The notes beneath the pieces were generated by a model. The model was not told the DNA's origin and made no database searches. It was given only the letters and a program-made list of their open reading frames with translations. Positions 49,627 through 58,528 of a DNA stretch of 64,000 nt are shown here, in pieces. Both the position numbers and the translations under genes were made by a program. Positions within the stretch are counted from its first letter, which is position 1. Every line of letters starts with the position of its first letter. The stretch is from an uncultured Clostridia bacterium (GTDB lineage: Bacteria > Bacillota > Clostridia > Christensenellales > Aristaeellaceae), in assembly GCA_934631025.1 (NCBI GenBank), contig CAKTXR010000001.1:124001-188000 (forward strand), given 5' to 3'.

Positions 49627-49722
49627 CTATCTGAGTACATATTTCGGGACGAAGGCCCTTTGCATATGCCTTTTAATCTCTTCTCACAGACTGAAAATCA
49701 AACGACGCGGAGGATGAACGTC

Positions 49723-52700
49723 ATGCAGTGGACAAGCGAACAGCGGGAGGCCATCGAAGCGCGGCATACCAATCTGCTCCTGGCCGCTGCCGCCGGATCG
49801 GGCAAGACCACGGTGCTGGTCGAGCGCGTGCTGCGTTTGATCGCCGAGGGCGCGGACATCGGCAATATGCTGATCGTCACCTTTACGCGCGCCGCGGCCG
49901 CCGATATGCGCGCCTCGCTCATTAAGGCGCTGACCCGCGCTTCGGCGCAGGATCCCCGCTTCCGCGCGCAGGCCGAGGCGGCGGAATGCGCGGGCATCAG
50001 CACGATTCACTCCTTCTGCATCGACGTGCTGCGCGAGTATTTCCAGCGCGCCGACGTGGATCCGGCCTTCCGCGTGGCCGACAGCGCCGAAGCCGCCATA
50101 CTGCGCGACAAGGCGCTCGATGCGGCCATGAACGCCGTCTATGCCGCAGAAAACGGCGATCTGCGCGCGCTGGCCGAGAACCGCACGCCCGAGCAGGTGC
50201 GCGATCTGTCTCTCCGGCTGTACGCCTTTCTGGCCGACCGCCCCGATCCCGAGGGCTGGCTCAACGAAGCGATCGGCCGGCTCGAGCGCGGCGAGGATAT
50301 CTGGTCGCCGATTCTGCTGGAGGCGGCGCGGCGTGTGCTCTCCGATGCGGCGGCGCTGGCGGAGGACGCGCTCACGTTCTGTCAGGGCAACGATTTCCTC
50401 TTCCCGTATCTCAAGGCGGCGAAGGGCGACTGCGAGCTGGTGGACGCGCTTTTGAAAATGGACTATGAGCCATTGCGCGCGGCGCTGGAAAAGCCGTCCT
50501 TTTTGCGGCTGGCGACGATTAAGGGCGCGGCCGACGATCCCGATGCGGCGTATTACCGCAAGCTGCGCGACGAGTTCAAAAAGACCGTCTCGAAGGCGGG
50601 CGACCGGCTGCCGCTGCCGCTTGCGGACGCGATCGAGGATCTGCCGGCTTCGGCGGCGGAGGTGCGCGCGCTGCGCTTGATCGTCATGCGGCTGGACGCG
50701 GAATACACGCGCCTGAAGGACGAGCGCTCGATCCTCACGTTCGGCGATCTGGAGCGGCGCACGCTTCGGGCGCTGGAGGACGATTCCGTGGCGCAGGCGC
50801 TGCGGGAGAAATTCACGCACATATTCATCGACGAATATCAGGACGTTTCCGACATTCAGGAGGCGATCCTGACGCGCATCGCCCGAGAGGACAATCTGTT
50901 CTTCGTGGGCGACGTCAAGCAGAGCATCTATCGCTTCCGCAGCGCCGAGCCGACGCTGTTCCAGAGCCGCTATGAGCGCTATGGCCGCGGCGAGGGCGGC
51001 CGGCTGGTGCTGCTCAACAGCAACTTCCGCTCCCGCGCGAGCATACTGAACTTCACCAACGCCGTGTTCGCGCGCGCCATGCAGGGCGGGCCGAGCGAGA
51101 TCGTCTATGACGAAAGGGCGTATCTGCGCTGCGGCGCGGCCTATCAGGGTGAGGACGCGCCGGTCGAGCTGACGCTGATCGCGCCCGGCGACGAGGACGA
51201 TTCCGAACCGCCGGAGGACGGCGAGGGCGGCGAAGCCGCGCGGCTGATCCTCGACATGAAGGATGCGGAGGTCGAAGCGCTGGTCGCGGCGCGGCGTATC
51301 CGAGAGCTGTTGGGCACGCCCACCTACGACGCAAAGGCCGGCGCGTTTCGGCCGCTCAGGTACCGCGATTTCGTAATTCTGATCCGTCAGGCGCGCGACG
51401 TGGCCGCGCAGATCCTCGCCGTGCTCAAGCGCGAGGGCATACCGGCCTATGCCGACGTGTCGGGCGGCTATCTGGACGTGGTCGAGGTGCGCGTGGCCGT
51501 AGCGCTGCTCAAGCTGATCGAGAACCGGCGGCGCGACGTGGAGTGGATCGCCGTGCTGCGCTCCCCCGCGATGGGGCTGAGCAGCGAGGAGCTGTCGCGG
51601 CTGCGCGTGAAGCATCCCGGCGGCGGCTACTGCGACGCTGTTGCCGAATACGCCGCGCGGGAGGACGACGAGCTGACGCACAGGCTGCGCGGACTGCTCG
51701 CGCGGCTGGACGAATGGCGCGCCCGTTCGCGCGTAACGCCGCTGCCTTCGTTCATATTCGACGTGCTGCGCGAATCGAATCTCTATGCCTGCGTGGGCGC
51801 GATGCCCGGCGGCGCGCAGCGGCAGGCCAATCTGGATATACTCTGCGACCGTGCGGCGGCCTATGAATCGGCGCAGACGGGCGGCCTGACCGGCTTCCTC
51901 AACCATCTGGAGCAGATGAACGCTTCCCGCGAGGACATGGGCGAGGCGCACGTTCTGGGCGAAAACGACGACGTTGTGCGCGTCATGACAGTCCACAAGA
52001 GCAAGGGACTTGAATTCCCCGTGGTGTTCGGGCTGATGATGGGGCGGCCGTTCAACACGCGCTCCTCGCATGCCGAACTGCTCATGCACCGCGAAACCGG
52101 CGTGGGACTCAAGCATATCGACAACCGGCTGGTCTCCAGGCGCGACGTGCTGCCCCGTCTGGCCGCGGCGCAGAAGCACCTCTCCGAGGGCATGGCCGAG
52201 GAAATGCGCATACTCTACGTCCTGCTCACCCGCGCCAAGGATCGCCTGATCCTCAGCGGCAGCAGCGCGCATATGGAAAAGCAGCTGCGTCGAGGACGGC
52301 TGAGCATTCGGCGCGCGCTTTCTCCTTCGAACTGGCTGGATGTCCTGCTGCCCGCCGTGATGACCATGCCGGGCGGCGAGACGCTGGGAGCCGGCGCGGC
52401 GATCGTCGATTCGGGCGCACGGGTCAGCGTGAGCATGATCACGCGCGAGTCGCTCTCCGCGTCGGCGGGCGAGGAATCCAGACGCGCGGACGCGCTCTTT
52501 GACGAAGCGGCGGCCGCCGAGCCGGACGAAAAGCTGCTGGCGGCTTATCGCTGGCGCTATCCCCATGCGGGCGATGTGCTGATCCCGATGAAGCTGACGG
52601 CCTCGGGCGTCAAGCGCGAGCTGGACGGCCCGGCGCACCCGCCCGAGCTGCTCGATCGGCCGGCGTTCCTTTCGGAGGACGCGGAATCGATGACCGGCGC

Positions 52701-53211
52701 GGAACGCGGCACGGCGGCGCACACGGCGCTGCAAAAGCTCGATCTGGCCGCGCTCAGGGGGCTTTCCGGCGACGAAATTCACGCTGAGATCGTGCGGCAG
52801 CTCAACCATATGGCCGAAACGGGCGCGCTCACGCCGGCGATGCGCGAGGTCGTCCGGCCGCGGATGCTGGTTTCGTTCTTCACGGACGGGCCGGGCGCGC
52901 GGCTTCTGAAGGCGGACACGGCGCGCCGCGAGTGGATGTTTACACTCAAGATGAGCGCGCGGGAAGCGCTGGACGTGGATAGCGACGAATATGTGCTGGT
53001 GCAGGGCGCGATCGACTGCTGCTTTGTCGAGGACGGACAGTGGGTGCTGCTCGACTACAAGACCGACCGCACCGACGACGAGGACGAACTCAAACGGCGC
53101 TATGAGCCGCAGCTGCGCCTTTACGCGCGCGCGCTGGAGACGCTGACCGGCCGTCCGGTAAAGGAGACGCTGATCTGCCTGCTGCGCGCGGGGCGGACGA
53201 TCGCGCTGTAA
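49723..53211 (+). CDS. addA: ATP-dependent helicase/nuclease subunit A
   Basis: 1162 residues from ATG 49723, 9 bp after CGGAGG. UvrD/Rep-type helicase with Walker A AAGSGKTT (K28), STIHSFC, IFIDEYQDVSD (motif II), FVGDVKQSIYRFR, VMTVHKSKGLEFPVV and LLTRAKDRL, then a C-terminal RecB-type nuclease with GAIDCCFVEDG and LLDYKTD (D1111-K1113). With AddB it processes broken DNA ends for RecA. AddB normally sits next to it, but no addB is in the window, so it is either elsewhere or replaced. It has its own promoter. Confidence 0.95.
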   Translation: MQWTSEQREAIEARHTNLLLAAAAGSGKTTVLVERVLRLIAEGADIGNMLIVTFTRAAAADMRASLIKALTRASAQDPRFRAQAEAAECAGISTIHSFCIDVLREYFQRADVDPAFRVADSAEAAILRDKALDAAMNAVYAAENGDLRALAENRTPEQVRDLSLRLYAFLADRPDPEGWLNEAIGRLERGEDIWSPILLEAARRVLSDAAALAEDALTFCQGNDFLFPYLKAAKGDCELVDALLKMDYEPLRAALEKPSFLRLATIKGAADDPDAAYYRKLRDEFKKTVSKAGDRLPLPLADAIEDLPASAAEVRALRLIVMRLDAEYTRLKDERSILTFGDLERRTLRALEDDSVAQALREKFTHIFIDEYQDVSDIQEAILTRIAREDNLFFVGDVKQSIYRFRSAEPTLFQSRYERYGRGEGGRLVLLNSNFRSRASILNFTNAVFARAMQGGPSEIVYDERAYLRCGAAYQGEDAPVELTLIAPGDEDDSEPPEDGEGGEAARLILDMKDAEVEALVAARRIRELLGTPTYDAKAGAFRPLRYRDFVILIRQARDVAAQILAVLKREGIPAYADVSGGYLDVVEVRVAVALLKLIENRRRDVEWIAVLRSPAMGLSSEELSRLRVKHPGGGYCDAVAEYAAREDDELTHRLRGLLARLDEWRARSRVTPLPSFIFDVLRESNLYACVGAMPGGAQRQANLDILCDRAAAYESAQTGGLTGFLNHLEQMNASREDMGEAHVLGENDDVVRVMTVHKSKGLEFPVVFGLMMGRPFNTRSSHAELLMHRETGVGLKHIDNRLVSRRDVLPRLAAAQKHLSEGMAEEMRILYVLLTRAKDRLILSGSSAHMEKQLRRGRLSIRRALSPSNWLDVLLPAVMTMPGGETLGAGAAIVDSGARVSVSMITRESLSASAGEESRRADALFDEAAAAEPDEKLLAAYRWRYPHAGDVLIPMKLTASGVKRELDGPAHPPELLDRPAFLSEDAESMTGAERGTAAHTALQKLDLAALRGLSGDEIHAEIVRQLNHMAETGALTPAMREVVRPRMLVSFFTDGPGARLLKADTARREWMFTLKMSAREALDVDSDEYVLVQGAIDCCFVEDGQWVLLDYKTDRTDDEDELKRRYEPQLRLYARALETLTGRPVKETLICLLRAGRTIAL

Positions 53212-53518
53212 GCGGCGTTGGCTGCCGAGGATACGCACAGAAATGGCGCGGGAGCAATTCCAGCCATGCCGCGCCTGAAAATCTCTGTCGGGCAGCGCGG
53301 AACTGCGTCTTGAAAATTGCGGGGATGTAATGCGGCGCGTTTTTTTGCCACCGAGCTTTATGCTTTTTCTAAAGCTGAAGCAGGCGGGAATTTGAGCGCT
53401 GCGCCTTTTGACAAGCACGACTGAATTTGCTGCCGCCCCATTTCGCGGGACGCGCCGGAGCGTTTTTCAGGCGAAGCGCGGACGCTGGACAATACTTTTT
53501 GTTTGGAGGAAATGGGCT

Positions 53519-54370
53519 ATGATAGGAACCTCACTGCCGCTGGGCGTGTTGACGCAGAATCCGGCCTGCGAGGCGGATAAGCGGCTGCTGGATGACTACG
53601 GCGGCATAAAGGCGCTGCTGGCTGCCTTCAGGGGAATGGGTGTGGGCGCGGTGGAACTGCGCAGCGTCAAATCGCACGCGGACGCGACGATGCTGACCGC
53701 CTGCACGCGCGCCGTGCTGGACGCGGGACTGACCGTGACCATACACGCCGCGCTGGACGAGCTGCCGGCCGAGACGTTCTTTGAAAACCTGCGCCCTGCG
53801 CTCGAGCTGCTGCCCGAAAATCATCCCATCGTGCCGCTGACCGTTCACTCGATGAAAACGGGCGACGAGACGCGCGACCGCGCCGCCACCGTGCGCCTGC
53901 TCTCGGCGTGGGGACGGTTTGCCGCCGAGCGCCGTCTGCCGGTCAAACTGGCGCTCGAAAATAACCGCATACACAGAAGCGGCCTGTCGATCGTCGACTG
54001 CGACGGCGTGATCTCTACGGTGCGCGAGGTGGGGCTTGAAAATGTGGGCGTGTGCTTTGACTTCGGGCATCTGTATTCGAATTTCGTGAGCTATCCCGAA
54101 TGCACGCCCTATCTGCCGGACGACGCTTTCCTGAGCGCGGCGATCCACACGCACATCCACGCGCTGACGCACACAACGCACTATCCGCTGACCGCGGGGA
54201 AGCTGCCGCTCGAGGAGTACATCGGCCAGCTGCGCCGCTGCGGCTATCGGGGGATATACAATCTCGAGCTGGAGTGCGGCCGCTTCTGGCAGGAGGTCGA
54301 TCCGCGCGAGGCGTTCGAGGGATCCGTCGCCGTTCTCAAGGACTGCCTGACTCAATACGGGGAGGAATGA
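53519..54370 (+). CDS. Sugar phosphate isomerase/epimerase-like TIM-barrel protein
   Basis: 283 residues from ATG 53519, 8 bp after GGAGGA; the longer frame from 53408 and the ATG at 53512 do not fit. The xylose-isomerase-like barrel (AP-endonuclease 2 family) shows in LPVKLALENNRIH, ENVGVCFDFGHLY, AAIHTHIHALTHTTHYPL and GIYNLELECG, where the Glu, Asp-His, His and Glu sit at metal positions. The exact substrate is unknown. It is 3 bp before the MBL-fold gene, so the pair probably acts in one sugar or sugar-acid pathway. The 53212-53518 gap before it holds a T run at 53341-53347 that may end addA; I see no clear gene or promoter there. Confidence 0.82.
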   Translation: MIGTSLPLGVLTQNPACEADKRLLDDYGGIKALLAAFRGMGVGAVELRSVKSHADATMLTACTRAVLDAGLTVTIHAALDELPAETFFENLRPALELLPENHPIVPLTVHSMKTGDETRDRAATVRLLSAWGRFAAERRLPVKLALENNRIHRSGLSIVDCDGVISTVREVGLENVGVCFDFGHLYSNFVSYPECTPYLPDDAFLSAAIHTHIHALTHTTHYPLTAGKLPLEEYIGQLRRCGYRGIYNLELECGRFWQEVDPREAFEGSVAVLKDCLTQYGEE

Positions 54371-54373
54371 GCC

Positions 54374-55207
54374 ATGACGCGCGAGGAAAACGTCAAATAT
54401 CCCGTGCTGAAGCGCTATGCCGAGCGCTATGGGGAGATTTTCGGGGATATTGAAAGGAGCCTTGCCCGGACGGACAATGCGTTCTGGCTGATGGGCGCGG
54501 CCAACTACATCTTCTCGACCGGCGGCGTGCGCTGGGCGGTCGATCCGATGTTCAAAACGCCGCGCGATCATTCGTCGCTGCGCGCGCTGGGCAGGGAGCG
54601 GGCGAAAGGGCTGCTCTCGACGATGCGCTTCATGCTGCTCACGCACAGCCATGCCGATCATTTCGATCCCGAGGTCATGCGGCTGTGCCCGGACGTGGAG
54701 TGGATCGTGCCCGAGCATCTTGCGTCGATGACGCCCGAGGGCTGCCGCAAAACGGTGATCGACGATGGCGATGTGCTCGAGCGCGAGGGGATCGTCATCC
54801 GCGCCTTTTCCGGCTTTCATTACGACGCGGGCACGACCCACGGCGTGCCGGAGACCGGCTATCTGGTCGACACCGGCGCGCACCGCATCCTCATGCCCGC
54901 CGACGTGCGCGATTACGGCAAGCGCCTGCCGGACATGGGGCGCGCGACGCATCTGTTCATGCACGTCTGGCTGGGCCGCGCCAACGCGCTCAATTATCCC
55001 TGCGGCGATTATCCCGATCAGGTCGCCGAGTTCGCGCTGTCCGCACATCCTGAGAAGATCTATCTGACGCATCTCATGGAGGCCGCGCGTGTTCCGGAGG
55101 ATCTGTGGACGTACGCCCACGCCGGCCTTGTGATGGACGCGCTTCTGGCGCGCGATCCGGCCTGCGACGTGTCGATTCCGCTGCCCGGAAAGACGCAGCG
55201 CCTGTGA
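54374..55207 (+). CDS. MBL-fold metallohydrolase, UlaG-like
   Basis: 277 residues. Metal motif THSHADHFDP (H91, H93, D95, H96), with later ligands in SGFHYDAGTTHG, MPADVRD and YLTHLME. The layout is that of UlaG-type lactonases, which open sugar-acid lactones such as L-ascorbate 6-phosphate. GGGGAGGAATG spans the stop of the preceding gene. The coupling to an isomerase-like protein supports a sugar-acid pathway; the substrate is inference. Confidence 0.82.
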   Translation: MTREENVKYPVLKRYAERYGEIFGDIERSLARTDNAFWLMGAANYIFSTGGVRWAVDPMFKTPRDHSSLRALGRERAKGLLSTMRFMLLTHSHADHFDPEVMRLCPDVEWIVPEHLASMTPEGCRKTVIDDGDVLEREGIVIRAFSGFHYDAGTTHGVPETGYLVDTGAHRILMPADVRDYGKRLPDMGRATHLFMHVWLGRANALNYPCGDYPDQVAEFALSAHPEKIYLTHLMEAARVPEDLWTYAHAGLVMDALLARDPACDVSIPLPGKTQRL

Positions 55208-55247
55208 GTCCCCTTTTCAAAAAAACGTGATGGTAACACGGGCAGAC

Positions 55248-55277
55248 TTGACAGAGAACATACTCCGCCGCTAAAAT
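55248..55277 (+). promoter_or_regulatory. Promoter for typA
   Basis: TTGACA (55248-55253), 18-bp spacer, TAAAAT (55272-55277), about 46 bp before the start. Confidence 0.75.
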
Positions 55278-55323
55278 AACTAGGTTATTGAAGCAATCTA
55301 GATAGGCGAAGGAGTCTTTGACT

Positions 55324-57150
55324 TTGACTGTGAAAAGAGAAGATCTCAGAAATATAGCCATCATCGCGCACGTCGATCATGGCAAGACCACGCTGGTGGA
55401 CGAAATGCTCAAGCAGGGCGGCGTTTTCCGCGAAAATCAGCAGGTGGCCGAGCGCGTGATGGACTCCAACGATCTGGAGCGCGAGCGCGGCATCACCATA
55501 CTGTCCAAGAACACCGCCGTTCACTATAAGGGCGTTAAGATCAACATCGTCGACACCCCCGGCCACGCCGATTTCTCCGGCGAGGTCGAGCGCGTGCTGA
55601 AGATGGTCAACGGCGTGCTGCTGCTGGTCGATTCCTTTGAAGGCCCCATGCCGCAGACCCGCTTCGTGCTCAAAAAAGCGCTGGAGCTGAATCTGCCGGT
55701 CATCATCGTGGTCAACAAGATGGATCGTCCGGACGCGCGCTGCGCCGAGGTTGTGGACGAGACGCTGGAGCTGCTGCTCGAGCTGGACGCCACCGACGAG
55801 CAGCTGGACAGCCCCATCGTGTTCGCGTCCGGCCGCGCCGGCACCTCCACGCTGGACTGGCAGCATCCCACGCCCGACCTCAGGCCGCTGTTCGACACCA
55901 TTCTCGAGCACATTCCCGCGCCCGAGGGCGACGTGGACGCGCCGGCGCAGCTGCTGGTCTCCACGATCGACTATAACGACTATGTGGGCCGCATCGGCGT
56001 GGGCCGCATCGAGCGCGGCACGTTCAAGACCGGCCAGATGGCCGTGCGCTGCGTCTATGGCGAGAAGGACGTGGAAGCTCCCGTGCGCCTGACCGGCCTG
56101 TTCTGCTTCGACGGCCTCAAGCGCGTGCCGGTTGAGGAAGCCAAAATGGGCGACATCGTGGCCGTGACCGGCTTTGAGGACATCATGATCGGCGACACCA
56201 TCTGCGCGCCCTCCACGCCCGAGCCGCTGCCCTTCCTGAAGATTTCCGACCCGACCGTGGCCATGACCTTCTGCGTCAACGACAGCCCGTTCGCCGGCAC
56301 CGAGGGACAGTACGTCACCTCCCGCCACCTGCGCGCGCGCCTGTTCAAGGAGATGCAGACCGACGTGTCGCTGCGCGTCGAGGACACCGAGAGCACCGAC
56401 GCCTTCCGCGTGTCCGGCCGCGGCGAGCTGCATCTGTCCATCCTCATCGAGACGATGCGCCGCCAGGGCTACGAGTTCCAGGTGACCAAGCCAGTCGTGC
56501 TGTTCAAGGAGATCGACGGCCAGAAGTGCGAGCCTATGGAGAAGGTCGTCTGCGACGTGCCCAGCGAATACGCGGGCAGCGTCATCGACAAGCTGGGCCG
56601 CCGCCGCGGCACGCTGGTGAGCATGAGCGGTCAGGATCGCGTGCGTCTGGAGTTCCTGATTCCGTCTCGCGGCCTGTTCGGCTATCGCTCTGAATTTATG
56701 ACCGATACCCGCGGCGAGGGCGTTATGAACGCCATCTTCGACAGCTACGAGCCGTATAAGGGCGATATTCCGACCCGCGTCTGCGGCTCCCTCGTCGCCT
56801 TTGAGACCGGCGAGACCACCAGCTACGCCATGTTCGACATTCAGGAGCGCGGCCTTCTGTTCGTCTATCCGCAGACCAAGGTGTATGCGGGCATGATCGT
56901 CGGCCGCAACAGCCGCCCCGGCGACATCGACGTAAACGTCTGCAAGAAGAAGCACCTGACCTCCATCCGCAACGCCGCCGGCGCCGAGGAAGCGCTCAAG
57001 ATCACCAACGTGCGCATTCCCACGCTGGAGGAGGCCATGGAGTTCATCGACGAGGACGAGCTGGTAGAAATCACGCCCAAGTCCGTGCGTATGCGCAAGC
57101 GCGAGCTGAACTGCGAAAAGCGCAAGAAGGCGCTGGCCCGAATGAAGTAA
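55324..57150 (+). CDS. typA: Translational GTPase TypA/BipA
   Basis: 608 residues, full length. G1 AHVDHGKTT (G20-T23), RGITI switch, G3 DTPGHADF, G4 NKMDRPDA, then EF-G-like domains and the TypA-specific C-terminal domain (LIPSRGLFGYRSEF, QERGLLFVYPQTKVYAGMIVG). It binds ribosomes and helps growth under stress and in cold. There is no ATG start: TTG at 55324 lies 10 bp after GAAGGAG, and TTG 55318 or GTG 55330 are alternatives. A TTG start lowers translation and may be a control feature. Confidence 0.97.
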   Translation: MTVKREDLRNIAIIAHVDHGKTTLVDEMLKQGGVFRENQQVAERVMDSNDLERERGITILSKNTAVHYKGVKINIVDTPGHADFSGEVERVLKMVNGVLLLVDSFEGPMPQTRFVLKKALELNLPVIIVVNKMDRPDARCAEVVDETLELLLELDATDEQLDSPIVFASGRAGTSTLDWQHPTPDLRPLFDTILEHIPAPEGDVDAPAQLLVSTIDYNDYVGRIGVGRIERGTFKTGQMAVRCVYGEKDVEAPVRLTGLFCFDGLKRVPVEEAKMGDIVAVTGFEDIMIGDTICAPSTPEPLPFLKISDPTVAMTFCVNDSPFAGTEGQYVTSRHLRARLFKEMQTDVSLRVEDTESTDAFRVSGRGELHLSILIETMRRQGYEFQVTKPVVLFKEIDGQKCEPMEKVVCDVPSEYAGSVIDKLGRRRGTLVSMSGQDRVRLEFLIPSRGLFGYRSEFMTDTRGEGVMNAIFDSYEPYKGDIPTRVCGSLVAFETGETTSYAMFDIQERGLLFVYPQTKVYAGMIVGRNSRPGDIDVNVCKKKHLTSIRNAAGAEEALKITNVRIPTLEEAMEFIDEDELVEITPKSVRMRKRELNCEKRKKALARMK

Positions 57151-57164
57151 ACGATATTTTTCCG

Positions 57165-57206
57165 GCGGACAGGGGGCTGATTATCGGCTCTCCGTCCGCT
57201 TTTTTC
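57165..57206 (+). terminator. Terminator after typA
   Basis: GCGGAC pairs with GTCCGC with an extended imperfect stem inside, followed by TTTTTTC. Confidence 0.75.
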
Positions 57207-57407
57207 ACAGGATTGAGCGTGCCTCAAAGAGGGAAAGGCTCAAGGCCGGGCGGATTTTTCGTAAGGGCGAAGGGCTTCGGGTTCAGCAGGGATGAATCGG
57301 GAGCTTCAGCCTGACAGAGGACGGAAAGGACGCTGGAATACAGTCCGGAGGATTTTTGAGACGCACTCCGGATGCGCCGCGCGAAAACGACAGCGAGGGA
57401 CACTGAT

Positions 57408-58499
57408 ATGCACATCACCCGCCTTGAACTTCGGCAATTCCGCAATTACGAGGAGGCCGAGCTGCGCCCCTGCGAGGGCGTGACCGTGCTCTACGGCAAC
57501 AACGCGCAGGGCAAGACGGCGCTGCTCGAGGCCATCGTGTTCTGCTGCACCGGCCGCAGCCATCGCACGTCCCGCGATAAGGAGCTGATCCGCTGGGGTC
57601 AGGAGGCGGGGTGCGTGTTCGTGCAGGCCGAAAAGCGCGACGGCAGCCACGAGGTGGAGATGCTGCTCTCGAGCCTGCGCCGCAAGACCGTCAAGGTCAA
57701 CGGCAGCGCGCTCCAGCGCACCGGCGAGCTGATGGGGCACGTCAACGGCGTATTGTTCGCACCCGAGGATCTGCGCATGGTCAAGGACGGTCCCGCCGAG
57801 CGCCGCCGCTTCATCGACATGGAGTTGAGCCAGATCAAGCCCTCCTACTATTACGCGCTCCAGCACTACGCCCACGCGCTTATGCAGCGCAACAAGCTGC
57901 TGCGGGACGTCGCCCTGAAGCCCTCCCTTTCCGATATGCTGGAGGACTGGGACGCGCAGCTGGCGCGCTACGGCGCGGCGATCATGCGCGAGCGGCAGGC
58001 GTTCATCGCGCTGATCAGCGATTCCGCGCACGAAAATCACCTCGAAATTTCCGGCGGGCAGGAGGATCTCAAGGCGCGCTATGTACCCTCTCTGGACGCG
58101 CAGGACGAGCCGGCGCAGGCGCTTATGAAGGCGCTGCGCGTCGCGCGGGAGATGGACGTCCGCCGCGGCACGACCAGCGTCGGCCCGCACCGCGACGACC
58201 TGATGCTGACACTCTCGGGCATGGACGTGCGCGTCTACGGCTCGCAGGGGCAGCAGCGCACCACGGCGCTCTCGCTCAAGCTGGCCGAGCTGGACATCAT
58301 GCGCCGCGAGATCGGCGAATGGCCGGTGCTGATGCTGGACGACGTGATGAGCGAGCTGGATCCCAGGCGCCGCCGTCAACTGCTGGGGCGGCTCAAGGGC
58401 ATACAGACCATCGTCACCTGCACCGACATGAGCGATCTGGCCGAGGCGGAAATCGGCGCGGCCTGGCGCATACAGAATGGAACCATCGTCAGCGAATAA
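57408..58499 (+). CDS. recF: DNA replication/repair protein RecF
   Basis: 363 residues from ATG 57408 (GAGGGA 10 bp upstream); the frame from 57372 adds a non-family tail. It loads RecA at gaps. The Walker A is GNNAQGKT (G30-T37), with the RecF blocks LRQFRNYEEAEL, TGRSHRTSRDKELI, GPAERRRFIDMELSQI, SVGPHRDD, SQGQQRTTALSLKLAE and MLDDVMSELD. In most bacteria it lies in dnaA-dnaN-recF-gyrB; here its neighbours are typA and a zinc-ribbon protein gene, so the oriC cluster is broken up or this is a second copy. Confidence 0.95.
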   Translation: MHITRLELRQFRNYEEAELRPCEGVTVLYGNNAQGKTALLEAIVFCCTGRSHRTSRDKELIRWGQEAGCVFVQAEKRDGSHEVEMLLSSLRRKTVKVNGSALQRTGELMGHVNGVLFAPEDLRMVKDGPAERRRFIDMELSQIKPSYYYALQHYAHALMQRNKLLRDVALKPSLSDMLEDWDAQLARYGAAIMRERQAFIALISDSAHENHLEISGGQEDLKARYVPSLDAQDEPAQALMKALRVAREMDVRRGTTSVGPHRDDLMLTLSGMDVRVYGSQGQQRTTALSLKLAELDIMRREIGEWPVLMLDDVMSELDPRRRRQLLGRLKGIQTIVTCTDMSDLAEAEIGAAWRIQNGTIVSE

Positions 58500-58528
58500 A
58501 CGCCTGAACAGGGAAGGGAGATGAGCGC

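Noticed and set aside
49684..53418. Minus-strand open frame of 1244 codons opposite addA
   Set aside because: Arg/Gln/His-rich composition without motifs, fully covered by the well-supported addA.
53212..53518. Extra small gene or promoter in the gap after addA
   Set aside because: TTGACA at 53408 has no -10 at the right distance and no short frame has a good ribosome site except the one assigned to the 53519 gene.
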